Assembly (NCBI RefSeq): GCF_000151315.2
Contig: NW_011887303.1
Coordinates: 618,719-682,718, forward strand
Source of the DNA: Capsaspora owczarzaki ATCC 30864
Lineage: Eukaryota > Opisthokonta > Filasterea
Length of the DNA stretch: 64,000 nucleotides
Reading direction: 5' to 3'
A program made the position numbers and the translations under genes. Below are positions 50,203 to 61,540 of this stretch, piece by piece (within the stretch, counting starts at the first letter, position 1; each line of letters opens with the position of its first letter). The notes beneath the pieces were generated by a model. It saw only the letters and a program-made list of their open reading frames with translations. It was not told where the DNA came from and searched no databases.

Positions 50203-51745
50203 ATGCTGTCGTATGAGCGTATGAATCAGAGACAGCGCGACTTGTATGACCAAGTCAAGAATGCGAGTGGAGAGCTCAGGTAAGAAAACGCCCCGAGTTT
50301 ATCGGAGCAACGGGCGCGTGTGTACTGATTGAACTGGAGGGACAGTCTGGACAGGAAGCAGATGCACCAAGTTGCAGCAAAGGTGATTGCCGAGGCACTC
50401 AAGGTGAACACGACGCTGACTGTGCTCGGGTAAAGGCATCTTCCTGTCGACGGATGCTTGTGGGTGCGGGTGGGTTGAGCAGCTCACTCATGAGTGCGAT
50501 GGACAGATTGGATGGAAATCAGATTGGCAATGTTGGTGCACGAGCGATTGCCGAGGCGCTCAAAGTGAACATGGGGGTGACCTTGCTCGGGTGAGGCGTC
50601 TCGCTGTGAATTGTACATGTGAGTGGATGGGTGCAGCAGAGGACATTACGAGTGCTCACTGATGGAGGGAATGGACAGTCTGCAACAGAATCAGATCGGC
50701 GACGCTGGAGCGCAGGCGATTGCCGAGGCACTCAAAGTGAACACAACACTGACTCAGTTCTAGTAAGTGGACTGATACATGTGAGTGGGTGGCTTCAGCA
50801 GAAAGCAGTTCAACGTCCTCATTTATGGGAGGGGGGGGGGAACGGACAGTCTTGGCCGGAATGAGATTGGCGATGTTGGAGCACAGGCGATTGCTGAAGC
50901 GCTCAAGGTGAACAAGACGCTGACTCGACTCGAGTAAGTTGCTGTGCATGCTGTTCGTCTTGGACATTGCGCCAGCCATTGTTACTGTGTCATCCTGCTC
51001 ACCCATTTCATTTCTCTCGACAGTTTCACGAAAAATTATATTGGCAGTGTTGCTGCTCAAGCGCTTGATGAGGCACGCAGAGTCAACGGCACGTTGACCT
51101 CACTTCAGTAGGGGGGGGGGTTTCCAGTCCTTGCGATGTACCTCCAGCCAATGGAGTGAACCCGTCTGACTGCTCCTGTGTCTTGCTTGCTCGTTTGACA
51201 GCATCGACAACCAGATAAACCCTCTGGCACTTTCCTTACTTCCACGGTTAGCGACGGCTGAAGACCTTCAGACCGTATTTCACTTGCTGATCCGCGGGCC
51301 GGAGCTGCAGGATCAATCCGCATCTCTACCAGCACTACCGGCCGAGCTTGCCGAGCGCATCTTGGACGAAGCATGTTACTGGCAAGGCGTCCTGCAGACG
51401 ATGTATACTGGTGGGCCGATCGTCACACTGCCTCAAGGCGCCGATGGCAGTTCGATCCGCGTGAAAGCAATTCATGCGCTTTGTGACAGGAGTGAAGGTT
51501 TCGACGTCACCGATAACAGAGTTTTTGAGTTAATTGTCTATGATGAGCAGGGTAACGTCCAGCTCGAAAGTGCTGTGCACCCGACTTTGCTCGATTCAAC
51601 CGTCGAATTCGTGACGCTCTGCCCAGCGAGTACTCCCATCATCCGACAAATGCGCGAGGAGTGGCAAGTTCAAGTTCGCCCCAGTGGGTCTGTGTACGAT
51701 TTGCGAATGGCATGGTTTTATGTCGGGTATGTCGAACGACTGTGA
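50203..51745 (+). CDS. LRR protein with F-box-like C-terminal region, family copy 2
   Basis: Seven exons: 50203-50279, 50346-50429, 50507-50590, 50679-50762, 50850-50933, 51024-51107 and 51202-51745, giving 346 residues. The first exon codes MLSYERMNQRQRDLYDQVKN, shared with copy 3. Five 84-base phase-2 exons carry LRRs (for example NQIGDAGAQAIAEALKVNTT). The C-terminal exon matches copies 1 and 3: SLPALPAELAERILDEACYW, SIRVKAIHALCDR, VYDEQGNVQLESAVHPTL, PIIRQMREEWQVQVRP and FYVGYVERL. It is the most divergent member in the C-terminal domain and has half as many repeats as copy 1. All junctions keep frame, so it looks intact. Confidence 0.8.
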
Positions 51746-51996
51746 TCACCAAACGCCTTTCTTGACGAATACATGGACACATTCCTTCTTCCTGAAAAAT
51801 CCCTCAGCAGCTTCGAAAGGCAGTAACTCGCTGGTCGGCGACCGGTCCACCTGGGACTTTCATTTCTCAGATTCAAAGTTTTCCATCCCACTCCTCATTT
51901 CTCTTCTCCTTCTCTATCTTCTTCCCTCCTCTTCTCCTTCTCCTTCTTCGTTCTTGCTTCCTTTTTTTCTTCCCTCCATTCTTCTCTGATTTCATC

Positions 51997-54900
51997 ATGT
52001 CGCAGTCGGACGGCGCGGGATCGAGCCGCCGCACATCCAGTCGGCCGCGCCAACGCACCGCCGCTGCCGAGTCCGCCCTCCTCTCCAGCGAGCCGGATCT
52101 TGCCGCAACCCCGCCCTCGCTCGGCACCCCGACGTCCTCGGCCCGCGGCGGCGCAGGGTCCCGCGGCTCACCACGCAGCAGCGCACCAGGCGGCTCTGCC
52201 AGCCAAACCAGCGATCGCAGAATTGATCCAGGTAAAACACAGAGAGAGAGACAGAGAGAGCAAGCGAAAGAGGGATTTTTGACAGGTCGCCCGTTTGCTC
52301 GCCTCGAGTCGCAACAACAGCGAGACCAAAAACCCACGACCGCGCCTCTCCGTCTGTGCGATCGCCGTTCTTGCATGAGAGTGCAAACAACGAACGGCTG
52401 CACACTCGCTGCAGTTCCCTCGCGGGGTTGCAGCGTCGAGCATTTGGCTGGATTTGCATTGGATTTTTTTTTTTTTTTTTTTTTGTTTGGCTGAAGTTTG
52501 CATTGATCCTTTTTTTTTTTTTTTTTTTTTTTGAATGAATGTTTGAATGACAGACGGTCGCTCGGGGCGATCGTTTGCCTCCGACATGAGCTCGCCGTTG
52601 CCGTATGGCGCAGCGAGCACACCAGTACTGAGCCAGCTTGCCACGCCGTAAGTCGCGCGCGTTCTCGTTCTCGATCTCTCGGCTGCGCTTGCTGCATTGT
52701 TGCTTCCCTGCTCAACTCACCAATCCAATCCAATCCAATCGTCGAACAGCGGTGGCTCGGGTCGCGTTCGTGCAGAGCTCGGATCGTCAACGCGCCTCCG
52801 TGCTGTCGTGACTGGTGGCCCCAGTGCCGAGGTCAGTGCGAACAAAGGCTTTTCGTCTGTTGTGCTGTATGCTCATTCCTCAACCACCCTCAATCCAACC
52901 CACAAACCTCGCAATGGCCATCACACGTACGTGCAGGGTGGATCTGACGTCAATGCTCTCCCTGGCGACCGCGCACCTGGTGACAATGCGGCGTCGCGCA
53001 CCGTCATTTGGGGAACCAATGTGAACGTCCAAGAGACGATGGAAACGTTCCGTGCCTTCCTCAACGACTTCGTTGTGCCTGACCAGACGGGACAGCCCTT
53101 CTACCTGCACGTGCTGGATCAGGTACACGTTGGCGAAAGGCCGAGTTTTGCTCTTTTTTTTTTTTTTTTTTTTTTTTGGTTTGTGTGTTTGTTTCTTACC
53201 TTTTCTGGCTCTGTTCACCACGCTTATTGCTGCCAACTGTCCTGTGCGCTACTAGATGGCTGTATCAGAAGCTCGCTATTTGAACCTGGATGCTAGTCAC
53301 TTGCGCGAATACGACTTGACGCTCTACACAAACATGTGCTCCTTCCCGCAGGAAGTGGTGCCCATGTTTGATTATGTCGTCAGCTCCCTGTCAGCGGAGC
53401 GCTTTGGCGAAGAGGGTGATGTGAACATTCAGGTAGTTGACTGCACGATTGTGATGAGAGCAAGCATGTTTTCCATCTCAATTTCTCCTCATGCAGGTTC
53501 GTCCCTTCCGCCTGGAACGTTCGATTGGTGTCCGCGAGCTGGGACCGCGCGATATCGAGGTTCTTGTCAGCGTGCAAGGCATGGTGGTGCGCACTTCATC
53601 CGTGATTCCTGATTTGAAGTCGGGTACGTCGGTCTACACGCTTTTGCGTTGCCTGTCGCCCCCCCCCCTTTTTCCGGGGTTGACTGACACTGTTTGCTTG
53701 CCTTCAATTTTGGCAGCATTCTTTTGCTGCATCTCCTGCAAGGCGACTGAGCGCGTTGAGGTGGATCGCGGTCGGATTGCGGAGCCGCTCGTCTGCAAGC
53801 GTTGCAAAGTCAGTCGAACCATGGAGCTCATCCACAACCGCTGCATATTTGCCGATAAGCAGATGATTAAGCTTCAAGAGAATCCAGGTGAGAGGTCGAT
53901 TCGATGCTGATTCGTTCAGAGTCCGTTCATCGTCTCAACTTTTTTTTTCTTTCTTTCCTTTTTGGTTCGCTTTGTTTTTGCGTTGCTTTATGTTCGTTCT
54001 TCTTTGGAATCTGAAGAAATGATTCCGGAGGGTCAGACACCGTACTCTGTGTTGATGTTTGCGTACGATGATCTCGTGGACAGCGTTCAGCCAGGTGATC
54101 GGTGAGTTTGAGTTTTGGTTTGCTCTCGTCTTTGTGCGCGCATGCATTTTCCGAGCTCACTCACCCGCTTACGCTGGCTTGGAACAGCGTGGAAGTTACT
54201 GGCATCTATCGCGCAACGCCAATGCGCGTCAATCCTCGTCAACGGGCGCAGAAAGCCCTGTTCAAAATCCACATTGATGTCATCCACTTCCGAAAGACCG
54301 ACAAGCGTCGCTTCCAGCGGACCGACACTGCCGATCAGACCGCGCCAGTCTTGTAAGACTGTTTTGCAACTGTGGTGTTGCTTTGGTTGAATCAAAGCTG
54401 TCCAGCACCCTTCTGACTGTGTTTTGTTTTTGCTGCGGATTTGTCAGAGAGGAGGACACTGAAAACGTCGTCAACTACGGTGCCAATCAAGTCGAGAGAC
54501 TCGTTGCTCTGTCTCGCACACCCGACATCTACGACCGACTGACAAAAGCGCTGGGTAAAATGACTTAGTTTGTGGCGACAGCCTGCTGTCATTCGAAGGA
54601 ACTCATCTTGTGGGGTTGTTGCACCAATCAGCACCTGGCATCTGGGAATTGGACGATACAAAACGTGGGCTGCTGTGTTTGCTGTTTGGCGGTGCTCCGA
54701 AGTCTCTAGCGGCTCATGGACGAGCGCGATTCAGGTACTTTGTCCGGGTTGATGGTTGCGTTTTATCGTTGTGAATTTGGCTCACTAATGCCTCGCCTTG
54801 GACCCGTCTTTTGTCGTTGAACAGGAGCGATCTTAACATCTTGCTTTGTGGCGATCCTGGTACCAGTAAATCGCAGCTCTTGCAGGTACAGTTGTCCCGC

Positions 54901-56623
54901 CGCACAGCAACCCCCCCCCCAAAAGAAAAAAAAAACGTAGCGTCTCACATTTGGTACATGCACCCATACTCTAGTACGTGCACAAGATTGCTCCGCGAGG
55001 CATTTACACATCAGGCAAGGGCTCGTCGGCTGTCGGTCTGACCGCCTACGTGACGCGCGACCCTGAAACTCGGCAGTTGGTGCTCGAAAGTGGCGCGCTC
55101 GTGTTGAGTGATGGCGGCGTCTGCTGTATTGATGAGTTTGACAAAATGCCTGAGGCTACCCGATCCGTTCTGCATGAAGCAATGGTACGTTGAGACTGGA
55201 TTTGTTTTTTTTTTTTGTTTTTTTTTTTGGATTGAATGAATGAATGGAACGAGGCTCTGTAACGCGGTTAACTGACCCACCCCTCCCCCCTTTATTTCGC
55301 TCCTGGCAGGAACAACAAACCATCTCCGTTGCCAAAGCCGGTATCATTTGCTCGCTGAACGCACGAACTTCGATTCTTGCTGCCGCCAATCCCCGCGAGT
55401 CTCGCTGGAACCCTCGCGCGTCCATTGTTGATAACATTCAGTTGGGCCCAACGCTACTTTCTCGGTATGTTTCACACGTGTGTCATCTTCCTCAGATGCG
55501 TTATGAGGACGCCTTTTTTTTTTGCTGATGTGCCCATTTTACCGTCCCACCTTGGATAGATTCGATTTGATCTACCTCATTCTGGACACACCGAACGAAA
55601 TTCTTGATCGTCGTCTGGCTCGCCACATTGTGTCGTTGTATCAAGAATCAGGCGAAGATCGAACTGAAGACGGCATGGTACGTGCATACGCTCACCAGCT
55701 CTTTGCTCAATGGTCTTGGTGCGACGGACTGACTTTTGATGACTTTTTTTTTGTCTGCTCGGATTGCTAGTCACTCGAAACTCTGAGCGAGTACATTTCC
55801 TACGCACGCAAGCACTTCAACCCGGTCCTGACGAACGAAGCAGCGCTCTTGCTCGTTGCTGGCTATGTTGGTATGGTGTTTTTGAAAGCCTCTCCCATGC
55901 TCGGCATGACTGACTGAGGTTACTCACCCAACACGTGTGATGCTTGGCTCCGATCCTCAGAGATGCGCAAGGCTGGTGGAAATAAGCACACTATTACCGC
56001 CACGCCCCGACAGCTCGAATCGCTCATTCGCATTTCTGAAGCGCTTGCCCGCATGCGCTTTTCCGAGACTGTCGACGAGGGCGATGTTCATGAAGCCTTG
56101 CGGTGAGCGTTGGATGTGTGGGCGCTTAAAGGTCGTTGTTGAAGGCTCACTTCTTTTTCTTTTTCTTTTTGTTTTCTTTTTTTTCTGAAAATGACAGTCT
56201 GGTGCGAGTTGCGCTTCAGCAGGCAGCCACAGATCCATCGACCGGTTTGGTCGATATTTCTCTGTTGACCACTGGTCAGAGCACATCGGCGCGCAGCGTC
56301 ATTGTTGCTGTTTCCGAAATCATGCGTGAAATTGTGTATGATATGAAGGAGCCGGCCATGACCACCCATCAAATGATGACACAGGTGCAAAGCCGCACAG
56401 ATGTACGTTCGCTTGCTGTTGTTGCTGTTGTTGTAGGTGTTGTTGTTGCGCTCTGTTAACCGGTACTCACATTTTGTTGTATGTTTTTGCATCTGCTTGT
56501 TGTTACTGTCACCTATTCCGGCAGATTATCGTCAATCCCGAGCTGATCAGTGCCGCAGCGTCCATTCTTCAACGCGACGGTGTCCTGTTATTCTCCGAAG
56601 ATCAGAGAATTCGTCGTTTGTAA
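51997..56623 (+). CDS. MCM4: MCM4, replicative helicase subunit
   Basis: MCM4 is part of the MCM2-7 helicase in the nucleus. Nineteen exons (51997-52231, 52554-52647, 52750-52831, 52937-53122, 53256-53432, 53497-53623, 53717-53887, 54017-54101, 54188-54352, 54448-54554, 54632-54734, 54825-54885, 54975-55184, 55310-55464, 55560-55677, 55771-55870, 55961-56102, 56198-56402, 56525-56623) join in frame to 873 residues (human 863). A Ser/Pro-rich N-terminal tail is the usual kinase-target region. The zinc motif is FCCISC...CKRCK. Walker A is [14 protein letters not shown], Walker [10 protein letters not shown], sensor 1 ILAAANP and the arginine finger [30 protein letters not shown] and VDISLLTTG mark MCM4 rather than a paralogue. 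Introns 1 and 4 hold T-runs of 20 or more. Confidence 0.98.
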
Positions 56624-56861
56624 TCGAATGGCTGCAGTTTCCCTCCAGTGCTTTTGTTTTCTATTTGCTTTCGATGCTTTGTTTTTCTCTTCTTTTGAGC
56701 TTTCTTGTTTCATGTCGAGTTTGCGATGGTGATGTCTTTTTCCGTCGAATGAAGTTTGTCTTCACGTTGGTGTGAATGTGCAAGGTTTTTATTTTGGTAG
56801 TCGTGGGGAAACGACATCGGGAATGGTGGTACAGCACTGGGAGGTCGGTCAAAAAGCGTGT

Positions 56862-58872
56862 TTACTTCTTGCGAAGACGACGCTCGGTACGCTGGTCGAA
56901 TTTGCGCATAGAAGCGTCCTTGATCGGCACCAACGGACCGACGTGCGGCAATCGAGTGTGCTTGCCATGCGACGTATCGGGCGTATAGGTGACCTTCACC
57001 ACTGGCAGTTGGACATCTGAGTAACACAATAATTTGAGTGTGCGTGCCACCGCCAGGCTGGCTCAACAACAACAACAAACCAACAAAAAAAAACTATGCT
57101 CCTAAACGTACTTTCGCGGGCGAAGGCTTTCTCGACAGAGTCGTCGTGGAAGGTTTGGCAGAAGCTGGCTCCCACAATTCGCACGCCAAATTCGTTGACA
57201 AAGAGGGCAGTTGAGAAGGATCTTGCGTACAAGTCGCTGATGATTGGAGAAACATGACGAAATACGCCAAGTAAGCAAGGCTCCAGACGCAGCTAGGAAC
57301 ATACAAACCAAACGCGCTCCTTACATTCGATTGTAGATCGATTCTGCCTGCATGCCTAATGGTGCGGCATGCTCGAGCAACAAGAAAGCAACTCGGTGGT
57401 ATCCAGTATCCTTCAGAGGCAGCGCTTGCACGTATGGATAGATGGTGTTGCCAGAAGAAATGCCGGCTTCAGAAATGTCCGCGCTGCCAACAAACCGATC
57501 AATAGCAACGGGATGAGATGGACGAAAAAGCGGAACGTGCGCTCCACAGGATTCAGGCAAACTTACACGAGCCAGTGCATGTATTGGTGGTTGGCAGACG
57601 AAATGTTGCTATCCAGACCAACCATCATGAGTGTATAGTATTTGCCACTCTCGGGCTCGAACGTGACAGTCGGAGCAGAGCTCGTCTGATCGAAGATTGA
57701 AGAAGATTTGGCAGGGCGAGAAAGGTCAACAAAACAAATTCACCAATGTGGCCGCACAATCCCCCTTCATCAGGGCATAGACGCTGTGATTGGTTACCAA
57801 GCCAGCAGGAACCAGGTTGCCGTGGACAATAGCGGTCTCCGGGTAGGTGACCTTGAGGTACCGAGTGAGCTTGGGCACCTTCTCGGCCAAATCGGTCCAG
57901 ATGCGGTTGTGAATGCCAAACGTCAAGGTAAGCTGGCGTGAAATGGAGTTGGCCCACGTTGTTTGAGTGAGTGGCTGGTCGAATGGGACGATTTCTGCAA
58001 GACAAAACGAAAACACGAGTCAACAAAGTCAGATCGTTGGTTGGTGTTGGTGGGGGTTTTTTTGTTGCTTTTTCGTCAAGTCATGTTGCACGATGTCCTA
58101 CACAAATGTCTCCTCAGCTCAATGCCCTCTTCTTTCTCACCTTGACCAGTGCGTGCGCGAAGCTCGCGCTCGGGGTCCGACCTGAGCTCACGAACCTGCT
58201 CGCGCTCGCGCTTGAGGCGATCAAAGAAGGCCGGCGTCTGCACGATTGGGCACTTGCGCAAACGCGTGCGTGCGAGTCCTGGCAGCACGACGTACAGGCC
58301 CATGTAGGTCGATCCAGGCGGGAGCTGGTCGAGCGGCGGCACGTTGTTCAGCGGATCGACGGGGTCTGGCGTGATGGCGATCGGCTGCGGCCTGCGCACG
58401 GCGTCCAAGTACGGCTTGTGTGTAGTCATTGTGCGCACTGCTTGCCGCAGCATGAGCGATGTCTGTCAATCGTCGACCACAAGCAAAGAGCAAGGTTAAG
58501 GACGGATGGTCTACACAACACTCCACCAGCTTTCCCCCAAGCCTTTTGCGCTTTCATCCACGAGCTGCTTTCTGCTCAGGCCACACTTTCATTCATCGAC
58601 CCGGTGGAAGGGACGCTGAAGAGGGGGAAAGTGGTGGTAGGGGAGCTGAACAATGGACAGATCTCGCGTTTTTTTGCCATTTCCCTCAATGCATGTGCTC
58701 TCACTCAAGTCTCACTCCAACGCGCAGTCACTCCAACTCGGTCACTCCAACTCGGTCAACAGCAAGTCATGCCATATCAGTAAGCAAGTGGCAGGTGCTC
58801 TGATGCGAGTCGCGTTCGGGGTTGGTGCTGCTCGCTCACCGTTGACCGCGTCTGCTGCACTGCCGACAACAT
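56862..58872 (-). CDS. MRPL38: Mitochondrial ribosomal protein mL38 (MRPL38, PEBP fold)
   Basis: mL38 is a PEBP-domain protein of the mitochondrial large ribosomal subunit. Exons (minus): 58872-58840, 58462-58141, 57994-57744, 57685-57567, 57483-57325, 57236-57112 and 57016-56862, giving 387 residues (human 380). The first 11-codon exon (MLSAVQQTRST) joins in phase to TSLMLRQAVRTM, a good basic presequence without acidic residues. The PEBP core: SGKYYTLMMVGLDSN, HQYMHWLVADISEAG, GNTIYPYVQALPLKDTGYHR and VAFLLLEH, then FVNEFGVRIVGASFC. The N-terminal extension with RLKREREQVRELRSDPE and the basic C-terminus (FDQRTERRLRKK) fit the ribosomal protein rather than a cytosolic PEBP. It is convergent with MCM4. 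Confidence 0.9.
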
Positions 58873-59001
58873 GATCAATGCAAATATACTGTACATTGAA
58901 TACTGAAATTGCTTGAAATTTAATACAGTATGGGTTTTTTCGATGCTAGTTCTTCTGGGAATCGTCCGTCCAAAGGATGTGGTGCGTTGCAAAGATTGCC
59001 A

Positions 59002-60233
59002 TTAGACATATCCGACATAAAGCGATTCAAATAGCACATCGAGGGAAAACTTGCTGGCTCGAACTTGAACTTGCCAACCCTCGCGCATTTGGCGGAGGAT
59101 GGGATGACTCGCAGGCCAGATTGTCGCAAGCGCAAGGTTTGATTTGACGAAAGTCGGGTGCACAGCACACTCGTATTGAACATCACCTTGTTCATCCTGG
59201 ACAGTCAAATCGAAAACACAGTCGTCGGAGTTGTCGGGACGCTCGCTCCAGTCACGAAGCACTTGAATTGCTTTCACACGGATTGAATTTCCTTGAGGCA
59301 CAGTGACTTTCATAATCCAGCGGGGATCATCGATATGAAAATTTCTTCGTTTGGTGTGCTGCGCGCTTTGCCAGTATTGCGCTTCGTCCATGATGAGTTC
59401 AGCAATCTCGGTTGGTAGTGCAGGGAGAGACGCGGGCTGATTCTCCAGCTCCAACCCGCTAGTCAGCATGCGGAACACTTCTTGGATGTCCTCAACACTC
59501 GCAAATCGTGGAAGTAAGGAAAACGCAAGAGGGTTGATCTGGCAGTTGATGCTGAGCAATGAACAAGCGAAGTGTAAGTATGGCCATTCCGTCGGTGAAA
59601 GGAACATTCTCCGAGCATCAATGGCTGTGATTGGCAAGAACAAGCTTACAAATTCTCAGAGCTGCATTTGCCGTTGCGTATCTCATAGACCGCTCGAAAA
59701 ACACGTTTGTCAATGCAATTATAAAATAGACTGTTGCCCAATGGGTGAGCAGAATGAGAAGGTAGCAAGGAATGGCTGACTCAGGCTCAATGGTCTGGAC
59801 AAACAACGCGCACAGTAACTTACCAGATCTCCTTCACCGTCTTGTTCACTTTGAGCGCCTTAGCAATCGCCTTCGCTCCAGCATTGCCGATCTGATTATA
59901 GTCCAGACTGTCCGTCCAGTGAGCAATCTTCACGCCCTCTACGGGTTCACCCACTCACATGCATCAAAGTAAAGGGACTTACTTGAGCACAATCAGCGTC
60001 GTGTTCACTTTGAGTGCCTCAGCAATCGCCTGTGCTTCAGCGTCGCCAAGCAGGTTGGGGTCGTTCGCGTGGTAGGGGTCGAGTCTGAAGATTCAGTTCG
60101 TCAGTACACACGCGCGATCAGACTTTGTTCCCAATCAACTCGGACTTCTCTCTTACAAGAGCGTTCCACTCGCATTCTTGACTCTGTCATACAACTGGCG
60201 CTGTCTCTCAGTCATACTCTCATAGGACAGCAT
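59002..60233 (-). CDS. LRR protein with F-box-like C-terminal region, family copy 3 (inverted)
   Basis: Exons (minus): 60233-60157, 60084-59983, 59907-59824, 59730-59650 and 59551-59002, giving 297 residues with all phases correct. The first exon codes MLSYESMTERQRQLYDRVKN, like copy 2. There are only two LRR exons (102 and 84 bases) and the 81-base exon shared with copy 1. The last exon is close to copy 1: FSLLPRFASVEDIQEVFRML, SLPALPTEIAELIMDEAQYW, SIRVKAIQVLRDWSERPDN and HPILRQMREGWQVQVRA. The last two introns are almost base-for-base the same as those of copy 1 (48983-49075 and 49157-49254), which points to a recent inverted duplication or gene conversion. Confidence 0.8.
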
Positions 60234-60619
60234 TCTGGAAGGAAGCGTTGAATCAATAGAAAAAGACTGCCTCGCTCAAAAACAGTATCGCTCTCAGAAC
60301 AGCCTATTTTTGACTCGGCACTTGGCAAAATCGTGCTCTGCAGTCATGCTCATAGTGGGTGAACAAACGGAGCGGGAGACACGACCAAACATTGAATTTT
60401 CTTTTTTTTTATTCTCTTTTTTTTTTTTTTTAGATCTACAGTATTGGGAAAGCTCGCTCGTGTCCACGGGTGAACAGCAAAAATCCACAAACCTTCCAAA
60501 AACCCTGGACCTCGGCTTTTCACCCTCCAGCGCGTCTCTGGCGCTCTTTTCCCGCCCTCTTTTGAGCCCAGTGTGGTTCTATCCACACCTGCAACGTTTT
60601 CCAGACATGGCAGCGCATT
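60234..60619. promoter_or_regulatory. Upstream region of LRR copy 3
   Basis: Contains, on the minus strand, the block (60300-60388) conserved with the region upstream of copy 2, and a T-run at 60418-60432 followed by AGATCTACAGTA. The right half is the 3' flank of the two-TM protein gene ending at 60620. Confidence 0.5.
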
Positions 60620-61540
60620 TCAGTGAGACCACATGGGAGTACCGCTCTGCGATGAATGCACCTTCTCCGCATCGCTGGGGCGATGGTGCCTGCACTTTTT
60701 GAACAACCAAGCAATCACCGACACAAATGTGGCGCAGATGCCGGCAAAACCACCCAGAGAACCGAGCAGGTCGACCCAGGTGAAGCTGTAGTACTCTTGC
60801 GTGACTTGGACATCAAAGTTGTCAATGACGGCAAACAGGAGGTACGGGAATGCGCTGTGGTCGGGCGGGTAGGAGATGTTGCGGTGCGAACTGAACACTC
60901 TAGAGGATGAGTGCACTGTCGTGACGGATTCGCCGCCAACGTCGGAGCGATCGTGACGCTGCCGATAGAGCGACATGAATGTTGTTTGAGGAAGGGGAGC
61001 ATATGTGGCTTGGCTACCCTGACGAAGCGGCGAAGGCTCGTCAAAGTAGGTGTACACTTGCAGCGAGTCGAGCGTGGGAAGCACTCCATCCGCTGGGAAA
61101 ATGCTGATGAGCATTCCAGCGAATCCAGAGTCAGATCGTTGAGCGACCAGGTTGGGCGCAGTGAATTCAATGCAGGAATGGCCGCCGTAGAGTTGACGGT
61201 TCTCCACCGTCAGGTTGGCATTGTTGAGCCCAGCAGAAGGCGGGGCCAGGCAATCGAGAGCCGTATTGTCGATGGTGATGCTGCAGGTATTGTTCCAGTC
61301 AACAATCATGTTCGCGAAAGAGAAGACGGGAGACGTCTGCGGCGTGCACACTGCAATCTTGGGGAAGGGAAAGTCCGACACCTCGTCGACAAACAAGCGG
61401 TTGGAAGGGCTTGAATAGGCGTCGCGGCACTGCTGGATTTGCACGGCCGCGTATGCCGCAAATGAGGCAATCGCAAAAATCAATGCAAGGTGCAGGACGA
61501 CGCGCTGGGGCGTGGAGAACTTGCGGAAGAGATTGCACAT
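60620..61540 (-). CDS. Two-TM membrane protein with a DEG/ENaC-like layout
   Basis: A single coding exon of 306 residues. TM1 is at about residues 12-35 (VVLHLALIFAIASFAAYAAV), followed by FPFPKIAVCTP, which resembles the FPxVTxCN motif after TM1 of amiloride-sensitive channels. An ectodomain of about 210 residues has at least five Cys and several N-glycosylation sequons (for example NNTC, NLT, NIS). TM2 is near residues 265-290 (VDLLGSLGGFAGICATFVSV), with the GSLGG turn that recalls the ENaC pre-TM2 region, then a basic tail. It is much shorter than known ENaC/ASIC subunits (500 or more residues), so the family link is tentative. An acceptor at 61551 suggests a 5' UTR intron. Other two-TM families (P2X and similar) remain possible. 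Confidence 0.6.
   Translation of the reverse strand: MCNLFRKFSTPQRVVLHLALIFAIASFAAYAAVQIQQCRDAYSSPSNRLFVDEVSDFPFPKIAVCTPQTSPVFSFANMIVDWNNTCSITIDNTALDCLAPPSAGLNNANLTVENRQLYGGHSCIEFTAPNLVAQRSDSGFAGMLISIFPADGVLPTLDSLQVYTYFDEPSPLRQGSQATYAPLPQTTFMSLYRQRHDRSDVGGESVTTVHSSSRVFSSHRNISYPPDHSAFPYLLFAVIDNFDVQVTQEYYSFTWVDLLGSLGGFAGICATFVSVIAWLFKKCRHHRPSDAEKVHSSQSGTPMWSH

Noticed and set aside
47405-51107. CRISPR-like array of regular repeats and spacers
   Set aside because: The regular spacing comes from LRR exons and introns; the repeats are coding and keep reading frame.
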